Positions 8,772-18,964 of a stretch of 64,000 nucleotides of DNA are shown piece after piece. The notes under the pieces are model-generated. The model was not told where the DNA came from and ran no database searches. It worked only from the letters and a program-made list of their open reading frames with translations. How positions within the stretch are numbered: the stretch's first letter is position 1; each line of letters begins with the position of its first letter. Position numbers and translations under genes: made by a program. The stretch is from an uncultured Ruminococcus sp. (GTDB lineage: Bacteria > Bacillota > Clostridia > Oscillospirales > Ruminococcaceae), in the NCBI GenBank assembly GCA_934474025.1, contig CAKSMF010000006.1:1-64000 (forward strand). The letters run 5' to 3'.

Positions 8772-9976
8772 GAGCATATTGTAAACTTTGCATAGCGGTA
8801 ACGGCTGTATTTGTATTGCTTGCGGTAGTGCTGAATATTTATATGATACGCACAAAAGACGTCACTGGCGGTATCTATCGTGTGGAGGCAAAACGCCTTG
8901 CAGATGAGATAGCTGAAACGGGCAGTTATGACCTTGCCAAATATCCGCATATCACGGGTGTATTTTCGGACGATGATATTTATTCTTCCGATGAGCCATA
9001 TGTAATAATAGAGATAAACGGCACGCTGTACAGGGTGGAATATAAAGCGAACGGCGACAATAATATTGTTGTGGTCAACTGTGCTTTTGGAGCAATTTTC
9101 CTGCTGATGATCGTTTTGCTTTTGTATATCAGACAACATATCATCGTGCCTTTTGGGCGGCTAAATACTGTTCCTCAGGAGCTTGCAAGAGGAAATTTAT
9201 CGGTAGAGATACCCGAGGAGAAAAGCCGTTTTTTCGGTAAATTCACATGGGGCGTAAATCTCCTGCGTGAGAAGATCGAGGATGACAGGCAAAGAGAGCT
9301 TTCCGCACAGAGGGACAAGAAACTGCTCCTGCTCTCCCTCTCTCATGACATCAAAACACCGCTGTCTGCTATCAAATTGAATGCAAAGGCACTTGAAAAA
9401 GGAATTTACAAGGACACAGAAAAGCAAAGAGAAGTCGCACAAAACATCAACAAGCGAGCGGACGAGATAGAGCAGTTCGTCAGTGAGATAACAAAGGCGG
9501 CAAGCAAAGATTTCATGACCTTTGAGGTCACGCAGGGCGAGGTATTTCTGAGTCAGGTTATTACAAAGATCAGTGCAAGATATGTGCCACAATTGGAAAC
9601 TTGCGGCACGGAGTTTTCTGTGCAGAAATTCAATGACTGCATACTCTCCTGCGACTCTGACCGCTTGGGTGAATGTCTGCAAAATCTTATGGAAAATGCC
9701 ATAAAATACGGCGATGGTAAACGGATAGAGATCGGATTTGACAGAATGGACGGCTGTCAGCTTATCACAGTGTGTAACACGGGCTGTACTTTGGAAGAAA
9801 AGGAACTTCCGCAAATATTCGAGAGTTTTCACCGTGGCAATAATGCTAACAAGGTGCAGGGTAACGGTCTTGGGCTGTTCATCTGCAAACGGCTGATGTC
9901 CCTCATGGGCGGTGAGGTCTATGCTGAAATTCAAGGTGATCGTTTTTGCGTGACGCTGATTGTGAGGCTGGCGTGA
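8768..9976 (+). CDS. Sensor histidine kinase
   Basis: A 402-residue kinase with a membrane helix at about 7-27, a short extracellular part of about 75 residues, a second helix at about 103-122, a HAMP-like linker, a HisKA domain with phosphoacceptor H193 in SLSHDIKTPLSAI, and an HATPase domain with an N-box (LMENAIKYG) and G-boxes (NGLGLFICKRL). The start overlaps the regulator stop, so the two are coupled. A small sensor domain next to an FtsX-type transporter suggests sensing of an envelope-active compound, perhaps through the transporter itself (inference). Confidence 0.92.
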   Translation: MRAYCKLCIAVTAVFVLLAVVLNIYMIRTKDVTGGIYRVEAKRLADEIAETGSYDLAKYPHITGVFSDDDIYSSDEPYVIIEINGTLYRVEYKANGDNNIVVVNCAFGAIFLLMIVLLLYIRQHIIVPFGRLNTVPQELARGNLSVEIPEEKSRFFGKFTWGVNLLREKIEDDRQRELSAQRDKKLLLLSLSHDIKTPLSAIKLNAKALEKGIYKDTEKQREVAQNINKRADEIEQFVSEITKAASKDFMTFEVTQGEVFLSQVITKISARYVPQLETCGTEFSVQKFNDCILSCDSDRLGECLQNLMENAIKYGDGKRIEIGFDRMDGCQLITVCNTGCTLEEKELPQIFESFHRGNNANKVQGNGLGLFICKRLMSLMGGEVYAEIQGDRFCVTLIVRLA

Positions 9977-10106
9977 AACATACCGCAAATTGTTACTTTC
10001 TCATAACCCTTAGCCTATTGAAACACACAAATCTCGTTCCACTGGGTTCAAAACAGAAATTCTGATACATTTCATAATTGTCACATACCCTAATGGCATA
10101 GCACAC

Positions 10107-10138
10107 AGCACTCTTTCATTTTTGAAGGAGTGCTTTTC
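10107..10138 (+). terminator. Rho-independent terminator
   Basis: AGCACTC / GAGTGCT stem followed by TTTTCTT, between the kinase and the convergent resolvase. The rest of 9977-10212 shows no gene. Confidence 0.75.
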
Positions 10139-10212
10139 TTATGTTCAAAAACAGAGCCATTCTTGAGTTTCTCACCGTCGGCATGACTTAACAGCATTTC
10201 TCTCAGGTTCTG

Positions 10213-10806
10213 TCAAGGTTGGCGAACCTCTGCGAGATTGTGTCGGCTCTCGTATTCACGCACACGTCTGTAAAATGTATTAACAGACAGCTCCATTCTT
10301 CGCATAAAATCCCTGCCCGTGATGTTTTTCGACTTCCATTCTCCATACAGTTTGCTGAATTTATCCCAATCTATCGGGATAGGCTTTCTGCCTGTGTACT
10401 TGCCTTGTACTTTAGCGATCTCGATGCCCTCACGCTGACGCTGTTTGAGCTGCTCACGTTCCAGTTGAGAGAGAGCAGCAAAAACCGTCAGCATGAATTT
10501 TCCTGTAGGCGTATCTGTGTCAATTTTTTCTTTGTGACTGATCAGCGTTACTTTCTTGTCGGTTAGCGTGTCAATGATGTTCAGCAAGTCCTTTGCAGAA
10601 CGCCCCAGACGGCTGATACTCTCAACATAAAGCGTATCACCTTCACGCACATAGTCCAGCATTGCTTTGAGCTGTGGACGGTCTATACTCGCTCCTGAAA
10701 GCTTTTCAGAGAATATACGGTCAACCTTATAGCTGTCCATGATCTCCTGCTGTCTGGCAGTTTCCTGATGTTCTGTTGAAACTCTTATGTATCCGATCTT
10801 ACTCAT
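10213..10806 (-). CDS. Resolvase/invertase-type serine recombinase
   Basis: A 197-residue small serine recombinase: catalytic S10 in GYIRVSTEHQ, ESISRLGRSAKDL, FAALSQLEREQLKQRQREGIEIA and a C-terminal helix-turn-helix (about 155-185). An ATG at 10827 that overlaps the relaxase stop would add seven residues. The start at 10806 has AAAGGA at good spacing and the usual family N-terminus. It would resolve multimers or cointegrates or invert a segment of the element. It follows the relaxase gene and is probably cotranscribed. Transposition itself is more likely done by the large recombinase at 14650. Confidence 0.9.
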   Translation of the reverse strand: MSKIGYIRVSTEHQETARQQEIMDSYKVDRIFSEKLSGASIDRPQLKAMLDYVREGDTLYVESISRLGRSAKDLLNIIDTLTDKKVTLISHKEKIDTDTPTGKFMLTVFAALSQLEREQLKQRQREGIEIAKVQGKYTGRKPIPIDWDKFSKLYGEWKSKNITGRDFMRRMELSVNTFYRRVREYESRHNLAEVRQP

Positions 10807-10823
10807 AAATTTATTCCTTTCTG

Positions 10824-12227
10824 TCATTCCAGTGTTTGCTTGTCTTTTGGTCTGTTGTATGTTCTATCCCGACTTTGTTCTTTTGATTCTTCCGTTTTTT
10901 GCTTATGAAGATATTGACGAACTACCTTTATATACTGAACTGCCGCAGCCCTCCTTATGAGAAATGCGTTATGTTCAGATACAAGAGCGTTGAACTTTTC
11001 TTTCAGTTCTATTGATAAGCTCTGCAATTCAATGATTTTATTTGTATTTCCGGGAAGATCATAATCCTGAATGTGCCGTTTGATATAGGCATTGGTTTTT
11101 TCAAAATCATCAATATCACTCGCATTTCTCTTTCTGAAACGTTTCTGCTTCCAGCCCGATAAATTCCGGTATTCTTTATAAACAGGCAGGAGTTTTTCAC
11201 GATGTTTCATTTTCTCTGTCAGTTTATCGATGGCAGTAAATTCTTTTTGGAGACGATCAAGTTCTTCGGTATGATCGTCATTATGCTTCATATTCCACAT
11301 GAATGTGCTGAAATCAGCAAATGATGTAATTCCTGCTGCTTCAAGATTTCTGATAATCTCATCGGAGTTACGCATTCCTCTGATAGATGCCCAAACATCT
11401 TTATCAGATTGTTTTGTGCTTTTTTCATTGGTCTTTGCAATAAAATTCTGCTGACTTCTGTTTGCTTCTATAGCAGAAAGAATATTATCAAGTTCAAATT
11501 TTTCTCCCAGAATTTTGGCTCTTGTATATCTTGCCTGTCCCTGCATACGAAATTTCAGTTTATTCTTTGTATGTGGAGTATAAACAGCTTCAATTCCGCT
11601 GTTCTCACAATTCCGCAAAAAGTCATCAAAGTCCTTGCTGTATGCAATAATTTCAGAAATGAGTTCTCTCAGTTTGGCTTTCCATGAAGTTCCCAGTTTT
11701 TCATGCTCATGTTCAAAGTGAGAAATCCCCTGTCCCTTTTCAGGTTCTTTTATTACGGACAAACCATGCTTCTCGCAAATATCATCGGAGATCTGACGAA
11801 GTTTTGCCCATGCTCTTTCTTTGACTTTTCCCTGATTATGTTCTGAGGTAAAACTCAATCCGCTGTACAAATTTGTATTATTGAAAATAATGTGGGAATG
11901 AATGTGCTCTTTATCCGTGTGAACAGCAATCACATACTGATAATCTCCCTGCAAGAATTTATCGCACAATTCTTCGCTGACCTGCAATGCTTTTTCAGGT
12001 GTAATTTCACCGTGTTCAAAACTTTGAATTATGTGGTGTGCGAGGATTCTTGTTCGCCCCGTTCCATTGTTTCTGACAGTTCGGAAATCCTCGCTGGCTC
12101 CTGCACTGTCTGATCTGCAAGCATAAGACTGGACATATAAACCGTTGACGGTCTTATCTCCGTTTGTGATATAGCGGATAGCCGCCCAGTCTGTTGCTTT
12201 GATTGAATGGATAGAAGTAACCGCCAA
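10824..12227 (-). CDS. MOB relaxase
   Basis: A 467-residue relaxase of the mobilization nuclease family (PF03432 type). The metal-binding histidine motif HTDKEHIHSH is at residues 103-112, and candidate catalytic tyrosines lie in the N-terminus (Y19, Y31, Y35). It would nick the element's oriT and lead the strand into a conjugation pore supplied by a helper ICE. The start is a TTG at 12227 with GAGGTG about ten bases upstream; the N-terminus MAVTSIHSIKATDWAAIRYI fits the family. The first 199 bases overlap mobC in another frame, and the stop overlaps an alternative start of the resolvase gene. Confidence 0.9.
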   Translation of the reverse strand: MAVTSIHSIKATDWAAIRYITNGDKTVNGLYVQSYACRSDSAGASEDFRTVRNNGTGRTRILAHHIIQSFEHGEITPEKALQVSEELCDKFLQGDYQYVIAVHTDKEHIHSHIIFNNTNLYSGLSFTSEHNQGKVKERAWAKLRQISDDICEKHGLSVIKEPEKGQGISHFEHEHEKLGTSWKAKLRELISEIIAYSKDFDDFLRNCENSGIEAVYTPHTKNKLKFRMQGQARYTRAKILGEKFELDNILSAIEANRSQQNFIAKTNEKSTKQSDKDVWASIRGMRNSDEIIRNLEAAGITSFADFSTFMWNMKHNDDHTEELDRLQKEFTAIDKLTEKMKHREKLLPVYKEYRNLSGWKQKRFRKRNASDIDDFEKTNAYIKRHIQDYDLPGNTNKIIELQSLSIELKEKFNALVSEHNAFLIRRAAAVQYIKVVRQYLHKQKTEESKEQSRDRTYNRPKDKQTLE

Positions 12228-12697
12228 ATCTCATTTACACCTCGCTTTATTTCAAGTAAATCCTCTGCATAGAAACGTCCAGTGCTGTGAAGTCTGACAG
12301 CAATCTGATTGATGTTATTGCTGACTGATTTAATCAACCGATTTGTTTCTGAAAAGTCAGCTTTGTCAACCATAAGATCAACCCTTGCTTTTACGCAGTC
12401 ACGAACATATGTAGATTTGTTTCTGTAGCCAAATTGTTGGCATTTATTTTCAATCTCCCGATACTCGCTTTCTGTAAAGCGGATATTCAACGTTTTGGAG
12501 TGATTGCTGTGCTTCGATTCAAGATATTTTCTTTCTTCTGCGGTAAGGGGGTTGGACTTATTTGAAAGCTGATTTTCAAGTTCTGACTTGATTTCTTTAT
12601 CAAGGATATAATTGACTGCTCCTTCATGTGTCATTCCTCTTGTTTCGGCAAGTGAATTTTTTCGTGGTCTGCCACGCTGCTTTTTTTCGTTTTGCAT
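12029..12697 (-). CDS. MobC-type relaxosome protein
   Basis: A 222-residue protein, start at 12697 with AAAGGAG upstream. The N-terminus is basic (KKQRGRPRKNS). The middle has a ribbon-helix-helix-like part (LNIRFTESEYREIENKC, then YVRDCVKARVD) and a NNINQIAVRLHS segment typical of MobC. It helps the relaxase open the origin. The last 66 codons overlap the relaxase gene in a different frame, so its C-terminus may be poorly conserved. Upstream extension to 12793 lacks a ribosome binding site and runs through the oriT-like palindrome. Confidence 0.85.
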   Translation of the reverse strand: MQNEKKQRGRPRKNSLAETRGMTHEGAVNYILDKEIKSELENQLSNKSNPLTAEERKYLESKHSNHSKTLNIRFTESEYREIENKCQQFGYRNKSTYVRDCVKARVDLMVDKADFSETNRLIKSVSNNINQIAVRLHSTGRFYAEDLLEIKRGVNEIWRLLLSIQSKQQTGRLSAISQTEIRPSTVYMSSLMLADQTVQEPARISELSETMERGEQESSHTT

Positions 12698-12738
12698 TTT
12701 GTTTTCTCCTTTGTGTTTCATCGGCATCAGCTGTAATA

Positions 12739-12768
12739 AGGGGCTTGGGGATTTTCCCCAACAAGCAT
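12739..12768. other. oriT-like palindrome
   Basis: Just upstream of mobC lies the dyad TTGGGGA-TTT-TCCCCAA (12745-12762) with flanking GCTTG / CAAGC. An inverted repeat of this kind before mobC and the relaxase is the usual place and form of a mobilization oriT. The nick position cannot be told by eye. Confidence 0.5.
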
Positions 12769-12818
12769 ATGTATTTTTGACGTTTTGCGGCACAAAATAC
12801 TATGCTTGCTATTTTTGT

Positions 12819-12988
12819 CGCACTGTCGTGCGTTTTTCTGCCTGAGCATTTTTTCTTTGCTCAGGCTTTCGCTGTTTTACAGCGAATTCTTCACCGACAT
12901 TCTGTCGGTGATTTTGTCCTCACGCTTCGGCGTGAGATGCTTTTTGAGGATAAATCTATTTTATCTGTTCTCGGCGCAGTTATTGCGC
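12819..12988. repeat. Row of six hairpins
   Basis: Six perfect short inverted repeats stand in a row: CGCAC/GTGCG (12819-12832), CCTGAGCA/TGCTCAGG (12841-12865), CGCTGT/ACAGCG (12870-12884), TCACCGACA/TGTCGGTGA (12891-12911), CTCACGC-TTCG-GCGTGAG (12919-12936) and GCGCA/TGCGC (12974-12988). Each stem has its own sequence. An open frame runs across them but has no codable features or ribosome binding site. They lie between the oriT-like site and the nuclease gene and may be part of the transfer origin, a replication structure or transcription insulation. Confidence 0.6.
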
Positions 12989-13018
12989 AGTTTGGGCGGC
13001 AATTTTATGAAAATGGAG

Positions 13019-13047
13019 TTGCTTTTTCAGTATGGATATGATATAAT
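13019..13047 (+). promoter_or_regulatory. Promoter of the EEP nuclease gene
   Basis: TTGCTT at 13019-13024, a 17-base spacer and TATAAT at 13042-13047 with TGA before it. Confidence 0.6.
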
Positions 13048-13090
13048 GACTTGTAAGGAAAACAAATCGGAATTTGCGAGGAAAAATAAT

Positions 13091-13822
13091 ATGGTAATTA
13101 ACTTAATGTCTTGGAATACTGCTCTTTACGAATTTAAAAACACGTCATTTAAAAAGAGCGGTTTAGATAATGAAAACTTCTTAAAAAAAGTGTATAAAAG
13201 GATTAAGGCACATCTTAACAAAGAAAACGCTGTAGCAGTTCTTCAAGAAATTCCTTTTAAGTCGAATTTCGACTGGAAAGAACATCCGATTTTCACCGAA
13301 GTCAAAAAAGACTTTCCGGCGGATCAATATGATCTTTTGTATAATCTGAGTACTAAGAATCAAATTATGATGACTGTAGTTGTTGCAAAAAGAGGAATAA
13401 TAAAAAATAATCCAAATGGAATCAATACAAATAGATTTGTATCATTTAATATAAAAGACATATCTTTAGTGGGAATTCATTCAAAAAACGCAGATCAATT
13501 ACGTGAAGCTTTACAAAATATCAAGGGTAACCGTCCTGATATAATTATTGGTGATTTTAATGCGGGAAATTATTATCTAAATGATAAAGATAAAGATGAT
13601 GAAATAGCTGTTAATCGGAATAATTATCTGTCACTTACTGAAGAATATATAGATTTATGTCAAGGCAAGGTGACCACAACATACAACAGATATATCGATC
13701 ACATATTAATAAAATCAAACCACGAGTTTTTATTTAAATGTAAATGCATGAATGTCAACGTTGATAATAACGTTAAGTTGTCTGATCATTTTCCTATTTA
13801 TTGCACAATTGAAACTGAATAA
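13091..13822 (+). CDS. Endonuclease/exonuclease/phosphatase-fold protein
   Basis: A 243-residue protein of the EEP (DNase I/AP endonuclease) fold. Visible motifs are SWNTA (N9), AVLQEIP (catalytic E53), GIHSKN (H130), IIIGDFNAGN (D155, N157), YIDHILIK and the C-terminal SDHFPI (D232, H233), so the active site looks complete. A longer frame from 12785 exists, but its first 102 residues cross the hairpins and read as non-coding; a promoter at 13019 and GAGG nine bases before the ATG at 13091 support the shorter form. It is AT-rich compared with the mob genes. The substrate is unknown; a role in defence or DNA processing of the element is possible. Confidence 0.82.
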   Translation: MVINLMSWNTALYEFKNTSFKKSGLDNENFLKKVYKRIKAHLNKENAVAVLQEIPFKSNFDWKEHPIFTEVKKDFPADQYDLLYNLSTKNQIMMTVVVAKRGIIKNNPNGINTNRFVSFNIKDISLVGIHSKNADQLREALQNIKGNRPDIIIGDFNAGNYYLNDKDKDDEIAVNRNNYLSLTEEYIDLCQGKVTTTYNRYIDHILIKSNHEFLFKCKCMNVNVDNNVKLSDHFPIYCTIETE

Positions 13823-13876
13823 ACTGACAGATAAATTCCAGTTTATCAACCTTGATATAAACTAAATATCCCTAAA

Positions 13877-13910
13877 AACTGTAAAGCATTGATTTACTTT
13901 GCAGTTTTTT
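13877..13910 (+). terminator. Rho-independent terminator
   Basis: AACTGTAAAG / CTTTGCAGTT stem (one G-T pair) followed by six T, behind the EEP nuclease gene. Confidence 0.75.
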
Positions 13911-14054
13911 GTCTTTCTCATACAAAATGCCGAACTGAAAAAGTCAACTGGAACAGAAAGATTATGCGCCTTGCGAATAGACAGAAACAGCGTATCTGCG
14001 CTATAATATTACTACGGAAATGCACCATTGCTGAATCGAAAAGAGGTGAAAGAA

Positions 14055-14336
14055 GTGAGTGCAACTTTAACTGACAATAATGCAAAACTTGAAAATCTTG
14101 AAAAATCAATCCGGGCAGCCAATGAACGAAAGCGTAAACTTGTTGAGAAAAACAAGCGGATTACCTATGATATTCTTTCTGAACTTTATGGGTTAGAGGG
14201 ACAGGAACTTATTGATGCTGTAACTGCTGAACATGAACTAATGGAAATGTTCAAAAAACGAGGCATGGACTACAACCAGATTTACGAACTTACAAAATAT
14301 CAGAACCACAGACCAATGAACACAAGCGAGGGATAA
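14055..14336 (+). CDS. Small coiled-coil protein of the transposon
   Basis: A 93-residue hydrophilic protein. A GTG start at 14055 is chosen because GAGGTG stands six bases before it; an ATG at 14028 is in frame but lacks such a site. The N-terminal half is a predicted coiled coil (NNAKLENLEKSIRAANERKR), followed by ITYDILSELYGLEGQELIDAV. Its size and place just before a TnpW-like gene and a large serine recombinase recall DUF4315-like small proteins of Firmicutes elements, but I cannot assign it firmly. It may be a DNA-binding or accessory protein. Confidence 0.6.
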   Translation: MSATLTDNNAKLENLEKSIRAANERKRKLVEKNKRITYDILSELYGLEGQELIDAVTAEHELMEMFKKRGMDYNQIYELTKYQNHRPMNTSEG

Positions 14337-14378
14337 ACAGAGAAAGCGAAACCCTCAGATAAAGGAGAAAAATTCGCT

Positions 14379-14561
14379 ATGAACAAAGAAAGTACAACTT
14401 ATACTGAATATAAAATCGGACACACAACCTATATGGTAAAAACAATATTCAATCCTGATTTTCAGGAAAGTCTTTCCGATATTTTGAAAAGACTTATTAT
14501 TCGTGAATGTGAAAGCTTCCTCAGTGAAAGCCAACAGGACTGTGAATTGCAGGCTGTGTAA
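14379..14561 (+). CDS. TnpW-like small transposon protein
   Basis: A 60-residue protein (MNKESTTYTEYKIGHTTYMV, then a DILKRLIIRECES segment) resembling TnpW-family proteins, which occur beside large serine recombinases in Tn4451-like and other Clostridia elements. Their function is not established. GGAG lies about 12 bases before the ATG. It is 89 bases upstream of the recombinase start. Confidence 0.65.
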   Translation: MNKESTTYTEYKIGHTTYMVKTIFNPDFQESLSDILKRLIIRECESFLSESQQDCELQAV

Positions 14562-14579
14562 ATTTTTAATGTAACTGTA

Positions 14580-14608
14580 TTGCAATCAGCAGTGCAGTGC
14601 GCTATAAT
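14580..14608 (+). promoter_or_regulatory. Promoter of the large serine recombinase
   Basis: TTGCAA at 14580-14585, a 17-base spacer and TATAAT at 14603-14608. Confidence 0.6.
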
Positions 14609-14613
14609 AATAA

Positions 14614-16305
<1,692 letters not shown>

Positions 16306-16353
16306 CCGAAGTGTTACGCAGTCTGCATTAAGAGAAGAAAAACTTCTATATCA

Positions 16354-16362
16354 CTACTGTAC
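16354..16362 (-). repeat. Transposon right terminal inverted repeat
   Basis: CTACTGTAC on the plus strand, next to the TTT core at 16363-16365; it pairs with 3304-3312 at 8 of 9 positions. Confidence 0.65.
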
Positions 16363-16686
16363 TTTCGCCCCGGGATTATCATTACCGTAACCTTCCAGAA
16401 GGTTTACAACGCCCCATACACCGACACCTGCACCGATCAGGCAGATAACGCTCTTGAGTACGGTACAAGCAGTAGAAATGAAAGAAGAAGTATCAACAGC
16501 ACCCGTGCCTGCTGCAAATGCCTGAGTTACACAGGTAGATGCCATAACGCCTGCGATCGTGCAGAACATGGTTGCCTTCTTTGCACCACGGGTGAGCTTA
16601 GAGAGCCACTTGTGCTTCGGTGCAGAGGCAGTGGCTGCTGTCTCCATTGCGGTTGCATCGACCGCAGAAATATTCAGTTCGTTCAT
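16354..16686 (-). pseudogene. maff2 5' part (VirB2-like), truncated by transposon
   Basis: The first 108 residues of a Maff2-type protein, then two residues and a stop from transposon sequence (16354-16356). There is an N-terminal leader with a membrane segment ending in a TQAFAAG signal-peptidase-like site (about 38-60) and a second hydrophobic stretch (about 74-92) before LLEGYGNDNPGAK. The last 32 residues lie at 3201-3302. By size, signal and place between virD4 and the VirB6-, VirB3- and VirB4-like genes it takes the VirB2 pilin position (inference from synteny). The truncated product lacks the final membrane segment. Confidence 0.88.
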
Positions 16687-16752
16687 AGGTAAAAAGTCTC
16701 CCTCAAAAAAATAAAGTAATAATTGTCCGCAGCTTCAACCGATTCTTTTTTT

Positions 16753-16788
16753 AGGCAATACCACACAAAGATCGTGCGGTATTGCCTT
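16753..16788. other. Strong hairpin between virD4 and maff2
   Basis: AGGCAATACC at 16753-16762 and GGTATTGCCT at 16779-16788 form a perfect ten-pair stem. On the minus strand, the transcribed strand here, no T-run follows directly, so it may be an attenuator or RNA-stability element between virD4 and maff2 rather than a plain terminator. Confidence 0.5.
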
Positions 16789-16812
16789 TATTCGGTTTCT
16801 TCACTGTCTGAG

Positions 16813-18861
16813 TTAAAAGCCGACATATATCTCTTTTTCTTCGGTTTCCTCAGATATTGCAGTACCAGCTTTATCTTTTTCTTTTGCTGATACTGTTGTA
16901 ACTTCCTGTCCGGCGTTTGTCATATCCACACCATAAGCCGAAAAACGTTCTCCTTTGGGCAGTTTCAAACGCATCTCTCTTCGGTTACTCACATAGTTTT
17001 CGATGTTAAATTCCTGCTCAGGATTGTCATCTAACAGCATAGGGTACTGCTTATGACGGGTAATATCAAACTTGTCCGAGAAGAACGGACGCACTCCTCG
17101 CACTTGCAGGATACATTTACCGCCGTCCATGACCGCCAGTTCGTCCTGACTTTTCAGCTCTTTGCCGAGCTTCTGATAGTTCATTCCGTAGCTCTCACTC
17201 TGACCTCTGTTCGTTGAGGTATTAATGGAGTCGATTGTCTCTTTTCCGAGACTTTCGGAGATCTCTTTCAGCGTGGATTTTTCCTTGCCGCCGAGGAAAA
17301 GCATCGTATCACAGTTGCCTTCGATAGTGTCTGCGTTATCTTTATATATAGCCTTTAGCTGGCTCTTAGCTTGCAGAATGATCGAAGCGCTGATCTCACG
17401 GCTTCTGATTGTGGCGATAAGTTTCTCAAACTGCGGAATTTCGCCAATATTGGCGAACTCGTCTAACAAACAGCGTACATGGTAGTTCAACTTTCCGCCC
17501 TTTGAATTATCTGCCTTGGTACACAAAAGGTTGAATAGCTGGGAATACATGATTGCGACAAGGAAGTTGAATGTCGCATCTGTATCGGAGATGATTATGA
17601 AAAGCGCCGACAGCTCGTCACCGAGCTTATCAAGGTGCAGTTCATCGTAAGAGGTGATCTCCAAGACCTCATCTATCGCAAAAGGCGCGAGTCGTGTCGA
17701 ACAGCTAATTAGGATAGACTTAGCCGTCTTGCCGGCAGCGAGCTTATACGCCTTGAATTGTTTGAGTGAAAAAGCACCCAAGCGCCGTTGTTCGGCATCG
17801 GGTTCTGATTCAAAGAGATCGGCGTAATCCGCCATCACTTCGGGATCATCGTGTTCTGTACCGTTCAGCCAGCACTCCACAATTTCAAATTCAAGGTCAA
17901 TCGCATTCTTGAACTCCTCATCGTCCTCACGGCATTCCGAAGCGTTTATCATGTCAATAAGCGTTTCAAAATTCCATTGTTCTGGTTTATACATCGCAAA
18001 GATAAGAGCGATATATGCCGTGTACAGGAGCTTTTCGGCTTTCACCCAAAAGTCATCGCCGGACGGCTGCTGAGAGGAAGAAGTGTTTTTTATCAAGACC
18101 TCGACGAATTTCAGAATGTCTTTTTCACGGTTCTTTTCGCTGATGTACGCAAACGGGTTGTAGTGCATCGACTTTGCAAAATCAATGGTGTTGAACACCT
18201 TGATCTTGTACGGTTCATAAACAATCTGTCTCTTGCCGTCCTTGTCCGTTGTATACAGCACATTTCCGTTTTCATCACGCATAGGGCGGCCCCGTTCAAG
18301 CATTTTTCCACACTCGACCAATACAGTTCCTTTCGGATCGGTCACAACGTAACTGCTGTGCATCTGCATCAGGTTCGGCTTTACAAAAAATCTTGTTTTA
18401 CCGCTGCCCGAACCGCCTATGACAAGAATATTCTTGTTTCGGGCATATTTCGGTTCAGAGGGCTTGCCCATTGTCAGAGCTTCCGTTTTTGTGAGAATGA
18501 CGTTGTTATCGGGATTTGAACAGTCCATATACGGCTCAATATCCTTTTCACCGCCCCATACGGCAGAGCCGTATTCCTCACCCTGACGGAATTTCTTCTT
18601 ATTTTTCGACTTGACATAGAGGACTAACCTCATTACACCCGCAAGAACCAAGCCGAAAAGAAGATCAAACGGGTGTAAACTGGGAAAGATTCGTGCAAAC
18701 GCCACACCGAGATTGCTCATGAAGGGCAGGATTTTTTCCTGAAATCCATTGCCCTCAGCGGTTCGGTACGCAAAGCCGATCAGGTTGCCTACATAAGAGA
18801 AAGCTACATAGGGAACAGCCTTGATGATCAGCTTTTTGAGCTTTCGGGTGTTAAGCTGCAA
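16813..18861 (-). CDS. VirD4/TraG-type coupling protein
   Basis: A 682-residue type IV coupling protein. Two N-terminal membrane segments (about 14-32 and 65-83) precede Walker A GGSGSGKT (149-156), a VVTDPKGTVL segment (172-181), Walker B LLDEFANIG (465-473) and a SIILQAKSQLKAIY segment. It links the relaxosome to the mating channel and drives DNA transfer. The start is TTG at 18861, with AAAGGAT about 11 bases upstream; no better in-frame start is present. It stands between pcfB and maff2 as in CD1115-type elements. Confidence 0.93.
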   Translation of the reverse strand: MQLNTRKLKKLIIKAVPYVAFSYVGNLIGFAYRTAEGNGFQEKILPFMSNLGVAFARIFPSLHPFDLLFGLVLAGVMRLVLYVKSKNKKKFRQGEEYGSAVWGGEKDIEPYMDCSNPDNNVILTKTEALTMGKPSEPKYARNKNILVIGGSGSGKTRFFVKPNLMQMHSSYVVTDPKGTVLVECGKMLERGRPMRDENGNVLYTTDKDGKRQIVYEPYKIKVFNTIDFAKSMHYNPFAYISEKNREKDILKFVEVLIKNTSSSQQPSGDDFWVKAEKLLYTAYIALIFAMYKPEQWNFETLIDMINASECREDDEEFKNAIDLEFEIVECWLNGTEHDDPEVMADYADLFESEPDAEQRRLGAFSLKQFKAYKLAAGKTAKSILISCSTRLAPFAIDEVLEITSYDELHLDKLGDELSALFIIISDTDATFNFLVAIMYSQLFNLLCTKADNSKGGKLNYHVRCLLDEFANIGEIPQFEKLIATIRSREISASIILQAKSQLKAIYKDNADTIEGNCDTMLFLGGKEKSTLKEISESLGKETIDSINTSTNRGQSESYGMNYQKLGKELKSQDELAVMDGGKCILQVRGVRPFFSDKFDITRHKQYPMLLDDNPEQEFNIENYVSNRREMRLKLPKGERFSAYGVDMTNAGQEVTTVSAKEKDKAGTAISEETEEKEIYVGF

Positions 18862-18964
18862 TACGCAGTCTTATCCTTTCTCGCAGTATCGGCACAAAAG
18901 TCTGCCGTAAAAATATCATCGCCCCTTGCCCGTGGTGTGGGCATAGGCTTGAAAGTATCATAGA

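Noticed and set aside
12785..13090. N-terminal extension of the EEP nuclease frame through the hairpin region
   Set aside because: The EEP fold begins at the ATG at 13091, a promoter lies inside the extension, and the hairpins give low-complexity hydrophobic translation.
18828..18944. A 38-codon minus-strand frame between pcfB and virD4 overlapping the virD4 start
   Set aside because: No ribosome binding site and no recognisable protein; the virD4 TTG start with AAAGGAT explains the region.
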